Shown: positions 26,034 through 34,419 of the stretch, piece after piece
Numbering within the stretch: position 1 is the first letter of the stretch
How the letters are laid out: each line of letters begins with the position of its first letter
Source of the DNA: an uncultured Verrucomicrobiota bacterium
GTDB taxonomy: Bacteria > Verrucomicrobiota > Kiritimatiellia > CAIQIC01 > Lenti-01
Length of the DNA: 64,000 bases
Assembly (NCBI GenBank): GCA_938003985.1
Contig: CALKWZ010000012.1
Coordinates: 27,271-91,270, forward strand
Direction: 5' to 3'
Position numbers and translations under genes: made by a program
Notes under the pieces: model-generated
What the model was told of the DNA's origin: nothing
Seen by the model: only the letters and a program-made list of their open reading frames with translations
Database searches by the model: none

Positions 26034-27040
26034 GGGACCGTCTCCGGCGGCGGCGCGGCGGCCGCGGCGAGCCGGTGCCGGCCAGCCCGGACGTCGGCGA
26101 TGGTGTAGAAATGGAGGCGCTCGGAGGCGTAGCGGAGGATTTCCTCGAAGTCGGATTGGCGCGTGCCGTAGCTGGGGCCGACGAGCACATCGCTGCCGAC
26201 CGCGACCGCGCCGGGCGGCAAATCCGCCAGGGTCACCTCGGATCCGGCAGCGGCCGTCACCGGGATCACGCTCTGCGCGGCCTGCCGCCGAAGCACGCAC
26301 GGCACCAGGACGTTTTCCTCGCCATCCGCCAATTCGACGGGCCGGTCCAGCGTGACGACGTTGCCCGCGACCGCCACGACGCGGCCGACCGTGAAGGCGG
26401 AATCCGGCAAGACCCGGTGGCCGTAGAGGAAGAGCACGACGTCGCGGCGCTGCGCCAGATCGATCCACTTCTTGACCAGTTCCACGGGGGCGTATTGCGC
26501 GGTGTCGATGGAGGTGCCCGGCAGCGAACCGTCCGGCCGCACGCCGTCGGCCAGGGCCAAGGGATCCACGCGGCGATAGCTGCCGATCCGGCCGAGGGCG
26601 GCCTGGGCGATTTCCGGCGTCGAGGCGTTGAAGGGAAACGCGAGGGCCTCCACCCGCAAGCCGGCTCCCCGCAGAAGGGCCAGCGAGGGATCGAGCTCTT
26701 TGTCCAGCCAGGCGTCGAGGCCGTTGCTCTGCACGAAGCGCGGCGCGTTCTGGTGGTTGGCCGTGTGCGTGCCGATTTCCCAGTCGTATTCATCCTGCAG
26801 GCGGCGCAGCTCGTCGAGCGTGATCCGGCCGTTGTGCACGTAGCGGTCGTTGACGAACCCGGTCGCCGTGGCACCATACCGCTGGATGATCGGCGCCGTT
26901 TCCGTCAGCCACGCGGTCCAGCCATCGTCGAACTGCAACGCGAGCCCGCCTCGCCGTTCGGCGGCAAAACCACACATTCCACTGCCGGCCACCAAGATCA
27001 ATCCCAGAAGCCATGGAATCATTTTATTCATTAAAATCAT
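26030..27040 (-). CDS. secreted polysaccharide deacetylase-like protein
   Basis: About 336-residue exported protein. A signal peptide (MIPWLLGLILVAGSGMCGFA) precedes a NodB-type deacetylase domain with LALQFDDGWTAWL (aspartate pair of the metal site) and ATATGFVNDRYV. HTANHQNA is the expected metal-binding HxxxH. A C-terminal beta segment (VGRVVAVAGNVVTLDRPVEL) is less typical. Candidate starts are ATG 27040, 27031 and 27022; none has a good ribosome binding site. A plausible promoter lies at 27066-27093. It is coupled to the diguanylate cyclase downstream, so polysaccharide modification and cyclic-di-GMP signalling may be linked. Confidence 0.85.
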   Translation of the reverse strand: MILMNKMIPWLLGLILVAGSGMCGFAAERRGGLALQFDDGWTAWLTETAPIIQRYGATATGFVNDRYVHNGRITLDELRRLQDEYDWEIGTHTANHQNAPRFVQSNGLDAWLDKELDPSLALLRGAGLRVEALAFPFNASTPEIAQAALGRIGSYRRVDPLALADGVRPDGSLPGTSIDTAQYAPVELVKKWIDLAQRRDVVLFLYGHRVLPDSAFTVGRVVAVAGNVVTLDRPVELADGEENVLVPCVLRRQAAQSVIPVTAAAGSEVTLADLPPGAVAVGSDVLVGPSYGTRQSDFEEILRYASERLHFYTIADVRAGRHRLAAAAAPPPETVP

Positions 27041-27065
27041 CGGTCTTAAATCCGATATGTCTAGC

Positions 27066-27093
27066 AACATACTCGGATATTGGCGATTTTCAA
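27066..27093 (-). promoter_or_regulatory. sigma-70-like promoter for the deacetylase operon
   Basis: On the minus strand TTGAAA (27093-27088) and TATGTT (27071-27066) are separated by 16 bases, in the most AT-rich stretch of the window. Just downstream, around 27039-27056, ATCGG and CCGAT form a small dyad that could be an operator. Predicted transcription starts 20-30 bases before the candidate start codons. Confidence 0.55.
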
Positions 27094-27106
27094 GTGCGGC
27101 CAGCCA

Positions 27107-28900
27107 TCAAGGCTTGCGCGGGGTGTCCGGGGTGCCCTTCCCCTTCCAGCGCGCCGGCAAGGACAGGCGCCGCCAGACGTCGGGCGCCTTGCGCTCCAAG
27201 GCGATCACCCAGTGGTTGCGGTTCCGGCGGGCCGGCAGCGAAATCCGGTATTGTTCCGGCTCGCCTTCGGTGGGCATCACCACCATGACGCTTTGGTCCG
27301 GATCCACCGTGTTCAGTTCCAGCAGGAAATCGGGCGTGGAGCCCATTCCCATGAACTGGACGGTCACGAATCCGTCGCTGTTGATGCGGGCGGAAAACGG
27401 CATCGGCAAGGCGATGGTCTGGCCGCCGACAGGCGTGAAGCGGGTTTCCATCAGGTCGCCGTGGACGACCTGCCGCTGGACCAGTTCGGTCTTCAGCTTC
27501 TGGCCCGATTTCCGGATCGCGGTGAACCCGCTGGACGACCAGATCAGTTCGCCTTCCTTCACGCCGATCAGATACGGCGCCACGATGACGAACTGAATGT
27601 GCTGGATCGGATCGGCGACGGCCGGATCGGGCGCGAGCAGCTCGGCGTCCGCGTCGAGGGCGACCATGCAGTATTTCCGGGCGAAATCCGCGAACTTGGT
27701 CTTGTTGCCCTCCCGGTTGGGATCGTAGCCGCCGAGTTTGAGGACTTTGGCGAGATAGGCCGGGCAGCGCTCGGGAATCATCTCCACGGGCGACGACTGG
27801 TCCTCGAACCGGATGTCCAGGATGGTGCCGATGGCCGCGCGGAAACCCAGTCCAAGTTTCATTTCCAACGCCTTGACCAGACCGTTCTGGTCGTCCGTCA
27901 CCAGCAGCCGCTGGCCCTTTTCGTCCCACAGGACGGATTCCACGGTGCCGAAGTTTTCGTAGATCGATTGGAGCGTGTCGGTCGTGGGGTCCCACCGATA
28001 GATCGCGCCGTTTTCCTCGGCCACCAGCGCCGTGCCCCCCGCCAGCGCCCACAGGCCTTCGGGCGAGCGGAACCGCTTCACGGACCGGAAGGTGCGGACG
28101 TTGCGCGTCCGCAGGTCCAGGCAGCCGACGTCGCCGGTCAGTTCGTCGGCGAAAAACGCGAAGCTCCCGTCGGGCGAAAACCGCGCGGCCGAATAGCTCG
28201 CCAGAGCGTCGTTCAGCGGCAACCACCATTCGCCCTGCGCGTCGCGGTAGAGGATCGCGCCGCGCACCAACCCCAGCAACCCGCCCGCGTCGGGATCGTG
28301 GTTGAAGGCTTCCGCCGTCGAACCGGCCAGCAACAATTCGCCGGACAGGCCGACGTCGACGGATTCCCAGGCGAAGCGGTGGTTGGGCAGCGGGATCGGC
28401 ACGACCGTGCCGGCCGCGGAGGCCTGGCCGGGCTTGTCGGAAAACTCGAACGCGATCAGGCGGCCGCCGGGCACGTCTTCGGCCACGTACAGGGTCCGCT
28501 GGCCGTCGAAAACGATGCCCTCCGGCGAGCGCAGGCCGGTTGTTTTCTTGCGGGAACGGCCTTCCTCCTCGTACACCGGCGTCGCGCCGTCGATCACCAC
28601 CTGTCGGGCGCCGTTGGGCCGGATGCGCACGACGGCCGCCGCGTTTTCTTCCGCGACGTAGAGATCGCCGGTCTTCGGATCGAGCGCCAAGCCGTCCGGC
28701 CCGCGCAGGTCTTTGGCCACCGTCGAAGTCTTGCCGAATATTTTCGACGGTTCCCGTTCGGGCTTGGGAGCATCGGCTTGGGTCGTTTTGTCGGCCCGCG
28801 CCGGCCCCGCCCCCCACCCGGCGACCAGTGCCCAAACAAAAAACGCCGTCCAGGCCGGAACGGTGCGACGGGCGCGAGCATATGGAACGGACGACGTCAT
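27107..28900 (-). CDS. secreted beta-propeller (SMP-30/NHL-like) protein
   Basis: 597-residue exported protein. After a signal peptide (AFFVWALVAGWGAGPARA) come blade-like repeats: DLRGPDGLALDPKTGDLYVA, GLRSPEGIVFDGQRTLYVAE, FRSPEGLWALAGGTALVAEE and VLWDEKGQRLLVTDDQNG. These are typical of NHL/SMP-30-type six-blade propellers. The C-terminal ~200 residues (from about 390) form a separate domain that I do not recognise. Role unknown; it may bind or process an extracellular substrate. It is preceded by a strong promoter that faces one for the large beta-helix gene. Confidence 0.8.
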   Translation of the reverse strand: MTSSVPYARARRTVPAWTAFFVWALVAGWGAGPARADKTTQADAPKPEREPSKIFGKTSTVAKDLRGPDGLALDPKTGDLYVAEENAAAVVRIRPNGARQVVIDGATPVYEEEGRSRKKTTGLRSPEGIVFDGQRTLYVAEDVPGGRLIAFEFSDKPGQASAAGTVVPIPLPNHRFAWESVDVGLSGELLLAGSTAEAFNHDPDAGGLLGLVRGAILYRDAQGEWWLPLNDALASYSAARFSPDGSFAFFADELTGDVGCLDLRTRNVRTFRSVKRFRSPEGLWALAGGTALVAEENGAIYRWDPTTDTLQSIYENFGTVESVLWDEKGQRLLVTDDQNGLVKALEMKLGLGFRAAIGTILDIRFEDQSSPVEMIPERCPAYLAKVLKLGGYDPNREGNKTKFADFARKYCMVALDADAELLAPDPAVADPIQHIQFVIVAPYLIGVKEGELIWSSSGFTAIRKSGQKLKTELVQRQVVHGDLMETRFTPVGGQTIALPMPFSARINSDGFVTVQFMGMGSTPDFLLELNTVDPDQSVMVVMPTEGEPEQYRISLPARRNRNHWVIALERKAPDVWRRLSLPARWKGKGTPDTPRKP

Positions 28901-28921
28901 GAACAGGCGCTACGGGGCGAC

Positions 28922-29012
28922 ATTATATCGGTTGCCCCGCCGCAAGTCAAACGCGCGCCGGAAAGGATCCGGGGTCCGGCGTTTGACGCTGGGTACGGGG
29001 TGCTGATACATT
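28922..29012. promoter_or_regulatory. divergent promoter pair with mirrored -35 boxes
   Basis: Minus strand: TTGACT (28950-28945), 17 bases, TATAAT (28927-28922), close to the sigma-70 consensus, serving the beta-propeller gene. Plus strand: TTGACG (28983-28988), 18 bases, TACATT (29007-29012), serving the beta-helix gene. GTCAAACGC (28946-28954) and GCGTTTGAC (28979-28987) form a perfect 9-bp inverted repeat that contains parts of both -35 boxes, which suggests one regulator could control both. Confidence 0.75.
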
Positions 29013-29083
29013 TCCCCCAACGGAGGAAGGTTCCCGCCCGATGTCCGGTTTTGGACGCCGCGGACGGGATGCCCGGCCGGCAT

Positions 29084-32000
29084 ATGAAATCCAACATCCG
29101 GATTGTGGTGGCCGCGGGCCTCGCGGCCTGGCTCGTCGGCACGCCGCCGGGCGCGGCGGCCACCCGCTACGTCTCCCCCGCCGGGTCGCACGTCCCCCCG
29201 TTCGCCACGTGGGCGGAGGCCGCCACCAATTTCCAGGCGGCCATCGACGTCAGCGGGCCGGGCGATCTCGTGCTGGCCACGAACGGAGTCTACGCCCTGC
29301 CCGCCACGGTGCGCGTGACCAACGGCGTCGTGCTGGCCTCGGTCAACGGCCGGGACGCCACCGGGCTGGATGCCGGCGCCCTGCCCGCCGGCCAGGACGC
29401 CGTCTTTCTCCAATACGGAACGGTGGACGGCTTCACCGTCAGCAACGCGCCCCGCCACGGGATCAAAAGCGAACATGGCGCCGTCCTCAACTGCCTCGTC
29501 ACGCACTCCCGCCACAACGGCATCGACAGCTACACGACGCCGCGGATCGTCGCCGATTCCCGGCTGATCGTCAGCAACACGATCGTGCGCCGCAGCGCCA
29601 CGAACGGCATCTTCACCTGCGCCGTCGACACGCGCATCGAAAACTGCCTTGTCGCGGAATCCGGCGGCACCGGCGTTTCCCTGCGCCAGAACGACACCGT
29701 CGCGCCCATCCAGGTGCCGCGCGTCAGCAACTTCCTGATCCGCGCCTCCACCGTCGCCAGCAACGGCAACAGCGGCATCGGCGTCGCGTTCTGGAACTAC
29801 GACGCCAGCCTGCCGACGGTCCCGGTGCGCGTCGTGGACTGCCGGGTCGAATTCAACTCCGGCGCGCGCGGGGGCGGCATTTTCGACGGCGCCGGCGACA
29901 ACACGGACCGTTCCAGCGGCGTCCAGATCCTCGATTCCGTCATTGCCGGCAATGCGGCGACGACTTACGGCGGCGGCATCTATCTCGCCCCAAGCCGAGG
30001 CGCCGCCGTCGTTCGTTCCGTCGTGGAAAACAACGTTTCCGCGGGCGGCGGCGGCGGGATCATGGCGTGGGGAGGAAGCGCCGCCGTCCAGAACTGCCTG
30101 ATCCGGGGCAACGTGGCCGCCACCTATGGCGGCGGCGTCTGGAGCGGCGTTCTCCGGAACAACACCGTGCTCGACAACGAAGCGGGCACCTCCGGCGGCG
30201 GCATCTACGGCGGCGACGTCGCCAACTGCATCGTCTACGGGAACCAAGCTGACATCGGACCGGGCACCTATGGCGCCGTCGTGGCCTACTCCTGCGTGGT
30301 TCCCGCCGCGTCGGGAACGGGCAACCTCGCGCAAGAGCCGGGATTCGCCGGCACCCGCAACTGGCGGCTGACCGCCGGATCCCCGTGCATCGATGCGGGC
30401 AACTGGGCCCTGGCCACCGGCGATTTCGACCTCGACGGCGAACCCCGCATCTGGGGCGACGGCGTCGACATGGGCTGCGACGAATTCTACCCACCCGGCC
30501 TCGGCGGCCCGCTGGCGGTGGAAATCGCAAGCAGCGCGGACCGCGCGGTGGTCGGCACTCCGATTTCGTTCCAATGCAACGTCGAGGGCGCGCCGGCCGC
30601 CTACGTCTGGCAGTTCAACGACGGCCACGTCGTCTCGAACGTGCCCCAGATCGAGCGGACCTTCGCGACGGCCGGCGTCTACGTCGCCACCGTCGTGGCG
30701 TGGAATCCCGACGGCGCGTCCTCCAATTCGCTCGCCGTCGAGATCTTCCCTGGATTCACGAACTACGTCGCGCCCGGCGGCGGCCACGTCTACCCCTTCA
30801 CCAACTGGCCGGAAGCCGCCACGAACATCCAGGCCGCCATCGCCGCCAACATGGCCGGCGGCCAAGTGACGGTCGCCGACGGCATCTACGATTCCGGCGG
30901 CCTGGCTCTCGCCGACGGCCCCACCAACCGCGTGGCGCTCACCAACGCGGTGACCGTCGCCAGCCTCAACGGCCCGGAAAACGCCTGGATCGTCGGCAGC
31001 GGTCCCGCCGGCGACGCCGCCGTCCGGTGCGCCTACGTGGGCGCCGGCGCGCGCCTCGTCGGCTTCACGCTGACCAACGGCCATACCCGTGCGTCCGGCG
31101 ACGTGCTGGCGGCGCAAAGCGGCGGTGGCGCCTGGTGCGACAGCGGCGGAACCGTGGACAACTGCCGGATTCTCGGCAACGCGGCTTTCCATTCCGGCGG
31201 CGGCGTCTACCGCGGCCTCGTGACCGATTCGACCCTGCAGGGCAACCGCGCCGCGCAAGGCGGCGGCGCGGCGAGCGCGACGTTGCGGCAATGCGTTGTT
31301 TCCGAAAACGCCGCGACCGGCAACGGCGGCGGCGCCTACGGCGGCACGCTGGAAAACGCGCTGGTCCTGGCCAACCAGGCCGAGTACGGCGGCGGCGCGG
31401 CGGAAGCCACGCTCCTGCACGCCACCGTGGCCGACAACTTCGCCGCGCAAGCCGGCGGCGGCCTCTACCGCGGCGTCGCCAGCAATTCCATCGTCTACTT
31501 CAACTCCGCCGGCAACGGCTGGTCGAACTATTTCAATGCCGTCTGCCGTTACTCCTGCACGACTCCCGATCCCCAATCCGTCGGCAACGTGACCAACGAT
31601 CCCCGGTTCGTGGACCGCTCCGCGGGCATCTACTTCCTGCAAACGAATTCCCCGGCCTTGGATGCGGCCGCGACCAGCGCGCTGGTCCAGGATCTGGCCG
31701 GCATGCCGCGCCCCGCGGCGGGCCGGCCGGGCGAAACCGCCGCCCCGGACATGGGCGCCTACGAGTTGACGCCCGCGCACTACGTCTCGCCCGACGGCGG
31801 CCACGTCTGGCCGTTCCTGAGCTGGGCCGATGCCGCCCGCGACCTCCAATCGGCCGTCGATGCCGCCGACGCCCCGGACGTCGTCTGGGTTTCCAACGGC
31901 GTCTACAACGCCGGCGGACGCACGCATCTCGGCGCCTTGACCAATCGCGTGGTCGTGGACAAGGCCATCCGGGTCGCGTCCCTCAACGGCCATAGCCAAA

Positions 32001-33115
32001 CCGTCGTCGAAGGCTCCGGCCCCATCGGCGACGCCGCGGTCCGCGGCGTTTACCTGGCCGCGGGCGCGACGCTGGAGGGATTCACGATCCGCCGCGGCGC
32101 CACGCGCGCGGCCGGCGATGCGTCGCTCGACCAAAGCGGCGGCGGCATCTGGGCCGCGGCCGATGCCGTCGTCGCCAACTGCGTGATCGTTTCCAACGCC
32201 GCGGCCGCGCGCGGCGGGGCCATCCGCGGCGGCACCGCCATCAATTCCTTCCTGCATGCCAATTCCGCGGCCCAAGGCGGCGGCGCTGCAAACAGCCTGC
32301 TGGATTATTGTACCCTCACCGGCAACCAGGCCGCCGACGGCGGCGGCGCCGCCGATTGCCTTGGCCGATACGGCATCGTCTATTTCAATTCCGCGAGCGG
32401 TTCCGGCACGAACGTCTTGGGTGGCCTGTGGGAGACGTCTTGCGTCTCCCCCGCCGACGGCCCGGGCACCTTCGATGCCGATCCGCTGTTGCTGGAGCCC
32501 GGCGGCTACCGGCTGGCGCCCGGCTCGCCGTGCATCGACGCCGTAACCACGCCCTTCTCCATGCCGAGCGTCGATCTGGACGGCACGCCGCGCCCGCTGG
32601 ACGGCGATGCCAACGGCACGGCGCGGTACGACGTCGGCGCCCACGAATACGTCTATGCCGGCGCCGACTCGGACGGCGACGGCATGCCCGACGAGTGGGA
32701 AATTCCCAACGGTCTGGCGCCGCTGGCCGACGACGCGGCCGAAGATCCGGACGGCGACGGCCTCTCCAATTTGCAGGAGTTCCAGAACGGAACCCATCCT
32801 TGGCTGAGCGACACGGACGGGGATGGCCAATCCGACTGGGCCGAAATCGTCGCCGGCACGGATCCGGTCGATCCCGACAGCTTGTTCGCGATCCGCAACC
32901 CGGCCGTCCACGCCGAAAGCGGCCACCAGATCTTCACCTGGCCCGGCCGCACCCAGCGCCTGTACACCGTCGTCGCGGCCGACGACTTGACCGGTCCGTT
33001 GACCAACCGGCCGGACTACGTCGATCGGCCGGGCATCGACGGGACCATGGCGTTCACCAACGACCAGCCCACGCACCTGAACGTGTTCGGCGTCCGCGTC
33101 CGTCTGGCGCCCTGA
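29084..33115 (+). CDS. large secreted beta-helix/PKD surface protein
   Basis: 1343-residue exported protein. Signal peptide KSNIRIVVAAGLAAWLVG is followed by three beta-helix domains (about 26-465, 560-895 and 898-1185). Each opens with a Y-V-[SA]-P-x-G motif such as RYVSPAGSHVPPFATWAEA, and holds many GGGG, NNTV and CIVYGN-type rungs. A PKD domain sits at about 478-556 (WQFNDGHVVSNVPQIERTFA). Calcium-binding thrombospondin-type repeats follow at about 1190-1260 (DSDGDGMPDEW, DPDGDGLSNLQEF, DTDGDGQSDW), then a short C-terminal module. Probable surface or extracellular binding protein. Start is uncertain: ATG 29084 is best for the signal peptide, but the strong GGAGGAAGG (29022-29030) fits a different frame. 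Confidence 0.85.
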   Translation: MKSNIRIVVAAGLAAWLVGTPPGAAATRYVSPAGSHVPPFATWAEAATNFQAAIDVSGPGDLVLATNGVYALPATVRVTNGVVLASVNGRDATGLDAGALPAGQDAVFLQYGTVDGFTVSNAPRHGIKSEHGAVLNCLVTHSRHNGIDSYTTPRIVADSRLIVSNTIVRRSATNGIFTCAVDTRIENCLVAESGGTGVSLRQNDTVAPIQVPRVSNFLIRASTVASNGNSGIGVAFWNYDASLPTVPVRVVDCRVEFNSGARGGGIFDGAGDNTDRSSGVQILDSVIAGNAATTYGGGIYLAPSRGAAVVRSVVENNVSAGGGGGIMAWGGSAAVQNCLIRGNVAATYGGGVWSGVLRNNTVLDNEAGTSGGGIYGGDVANCIVYGNQADIGPGTYGAVVAYSCVVPAASGTGNLAQEPGFAGTRNWRLTAGSPCIDAGNWALATGDFDLDGEPRIWGDGVDMGCDEFYPPGLGGPLAVEIASSADRAVVGTPISFQCNVEGAPAAYVWQFNDGHVVSNVPQIERTFATAGVYVATVVAWNPDGASSNSLAVEIFPGFTNYVAPGGGHVYPFTNWPEAATNIQAAIAANMAGGQVTVADGIYDSGGLALADGPTNRVALTNAVTVASLNGPENAWIVGSGPAGDAAVRCAYVGAGARLVGFTLTNGHTRASGDVLAAQSGGGAWCDSGGTVDNCRILGNAAFHSGGGVYRGLVTDSTLQGNRAAQGGGAASATLRQCVVSENAATGNGGGAYGGTLENALVLANQAEYGGGAAEATLLHATVADNFAAQAGGGLYRGVASNSIVYFNSAGNGWSNYFNAVCRYSCTTPDPQSVGNVTNDPRFVDRSAGIYFLQTNSPALDAAATSALVQDLAGMPRPAAGRPGETAAPDMGAYELTPAHYVSPDGGHVWPFLSWADAARDLQSAVDAADAPDVVWVSNGVYNAGGRTHLGALTNRVVVDKAIRVASLNGHSQTVVEGSGPIGDAAVRGVYLAAGATLEGFTIRRGATRAAGDASLDQSGGGIWAAADAVVANCVIVSNAAAARGGAIRGGTAINSFLHANSAAQGGGAANSLLDYCTLTGNQAADGGGAADCLGRYGIVYFNSASGSGTNVLGGLWETSCVSPADGPGTFDADPLLLEPGGYRLAPGSPCIDAVTTPFSMPSVDLDGTPRPLDGDANGTARYDVGAHEYVYAGADSDGDGMPDEWEIPNGLAPLADDAAEDPDGDGLSNLQEFQNGTHPWLSDTDGDGQSDWAEIVAGTDPVDPDSLFAIRNPAVHAESGHQIFTWPGRTQRLYTVVAADDLTGPLTNRPDYVDRPGIDGTMAFTNDQPTHLNVFGVRVRLAP

Positions 33116-33118
33116 TCC

Positions 33119-33168
33119 GCTTGTCCGCCCCGGATCCGTTCGGGATTGAAAAAACGCCGCGGACAAGC
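33119..33168. promoter_or_regulatory. 10-bp inverted repeat in the CodB leader
   Basis: GCTTGTCCGC (33119-33128) and GCGGACAAGC (33159-33168) are exact reverse complements around a 30-base loop containing CGGATCCG. The second arm ends 14 bases before the permease ATG. It could act as an operator or leader hairpin; no known riboswitch is recognised. Confidence 0.5.
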
Positions 33169-33182
33169 CACATTTCGCCTCC

Positions 33183-34409
33183 ATGCATTCCGAATACGAA
33201 TTTTCGTCCGTGGCCGCCGCCGACCGGCGCGGGTTCCCGTCCCTGCTGGTCGTCATGTTGGGATTCACGTTCTTTTCCGCCAGCATGTGGGCGGGCGCCG
33301 AGCTCGGCAACGGCCTGCGCGCGTCGACCTTCCTGTGGGCGGTCTTGGCGGGCAACCTGCTGCTGGGCGCCTACACGGGCCTGTTGGCGCACATCGCGGC
33401 CCGCACGGGCCTGTCCACGCATCTGCTCGCGCGCCGGGCGTTCGGCCAGCAAGGGGCGGCGCTGCCTTCGCTGCTGCTGGGCGTGACGCAAGTGGGCTGG
33501 TTCGGCGTCGGCGTCGCCATGTTCGCCCTGCCCGTCGCGCAGATGTTCCCCGGCGTGCCCCGGCTGGCGCTCATCGCGGTCTCCGGCGCCTGCATGACGC
33601 TGACGGCCTACTACGGCATCAAATCCCTGACGATCCTTTCGATCGTGGCCGTGCCGGCCATCGCGCTGCTCGGCTCGGCTTCGCTGGCCAAGGCCTTCCA
33701 CGACTTCGGCGGCCTTTCGGCCTGGTTCGCGATGGAACCGGCCAGCTCCCTATCCCTGCCGGCGGCGATCGGCATCTGCGTGGGGTCGTTCATCTCCGGC
33801 GGCACGCTCACGCCCGATTTCACCCGCTATGCGCGCACCTCGCGCATTTCCGTCTCCGCCACGGTGATCGCCTTCCTGCTGGGCAACTCGCTGATGTTCC
33901 TGTTCGGCGCGGTGGCCTCGGCGTTCTACCAGACCAACGACATCTCCCTCGCCCTCAAGGCGCAGGGCATGATCGCCGTCGCCGTGCTGGTGCTGGGGCT
34001 GAACATCTGGACGACGAACGACAACGCGCTCTACGCCGCCAGCCTCGGTTTCGCCACGCTCACGCGCCTGCGCAAGCGGAAATTCGTCCTGATCAACGGA
34101 TTCCTCGGCACGGTCTTCGCCACCGCCGCCTACAACCATTTCGTGCCGTGGCTGAACCTGCTCAACCTGATGCTGCCGTCCATCGGCGCGATCCTGATCC
34201 TGGACTACTTCGTCGTGCGCCGCCGCGCGCCGGACGCGGAACCCGCGCCCGGCGTCCGCTGGGCGGCCGTCGCCGCCTGGGCCGCCGGCTTCTGCGCCGC
34301 GAAATTCCTGCCCGGCCTGCCGCCGCTCAACACCGTCTTGGCGGCCTCGGCCGTCTACCTCCTCCTCGCCCGCCGGCCCGCCGCGGTCCCGGCCCCGGCC
34401 GCCGAATAA
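33183..34409 (+). CDS. codB: cytosine/purine permease, CodB-like
   Basis: 408-residue membrane protein of the NCS1 nucleobase:cation symporter family with about 12 hydrophobic segments. CodB-type hallmarks are MLGFTFFSASMWAGAELGNG near the N-terminus, GVTQVGWFGVGVAMFALP, SFISGGTLTPDFTRYARTSR, and LNIWTTNDNALYAASLG. Predicted to take up cytosine or a related nucleobase. No cytosine deaminase is adjacent; the next gene, 10 bases on, encodes an aminotransferase. The exact substrate is an inference. Confidence 0.88.
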   Translation: MHSEYEFSSVAAADRRGFPSLLVVMLGFTFFSASMWAGAELGNGLRASTFLWAVLAGNLLLGAYTGLLAHIAARTGLSTHLLARRAFGQQGAALPSLLLGVTQVGWFGVGVAMFALPVAQMFPGVPRLALIAVSGACMTLTAYYGIKSLTILSIVAVPAIALLGSASLAKAFHDFGGLSAWFAMEPASSLSLPAAIGICVGSFISGGTLTPDFTRYARTSRISVSATVIAFLLGNSLMFLFGAVASAFYQTNDISLALKAQGMIAVAVLVLGLNIWTTNDNALYAASLGFATLTRLRKRKFVLINGFLGTVFATAAYNHFVPWLNLLNLMLPSIGAILILDYFVVRRRAPDAEPAPGVRWAAVAAWAAGFCAAKFLPGLPPLNTVLAASAVYLLLARRPAAVPAPAAE

Positions 34410-34419
34410 GGAAACGCCC

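Noticed and set aside
29041..30252. Open frame from ATG 29041 with a good ribosome site
   Set aside because: Its translation is low-complexity and out of frame with the clear signal peptide and beta-helix coils; kept only as a start puzzle.
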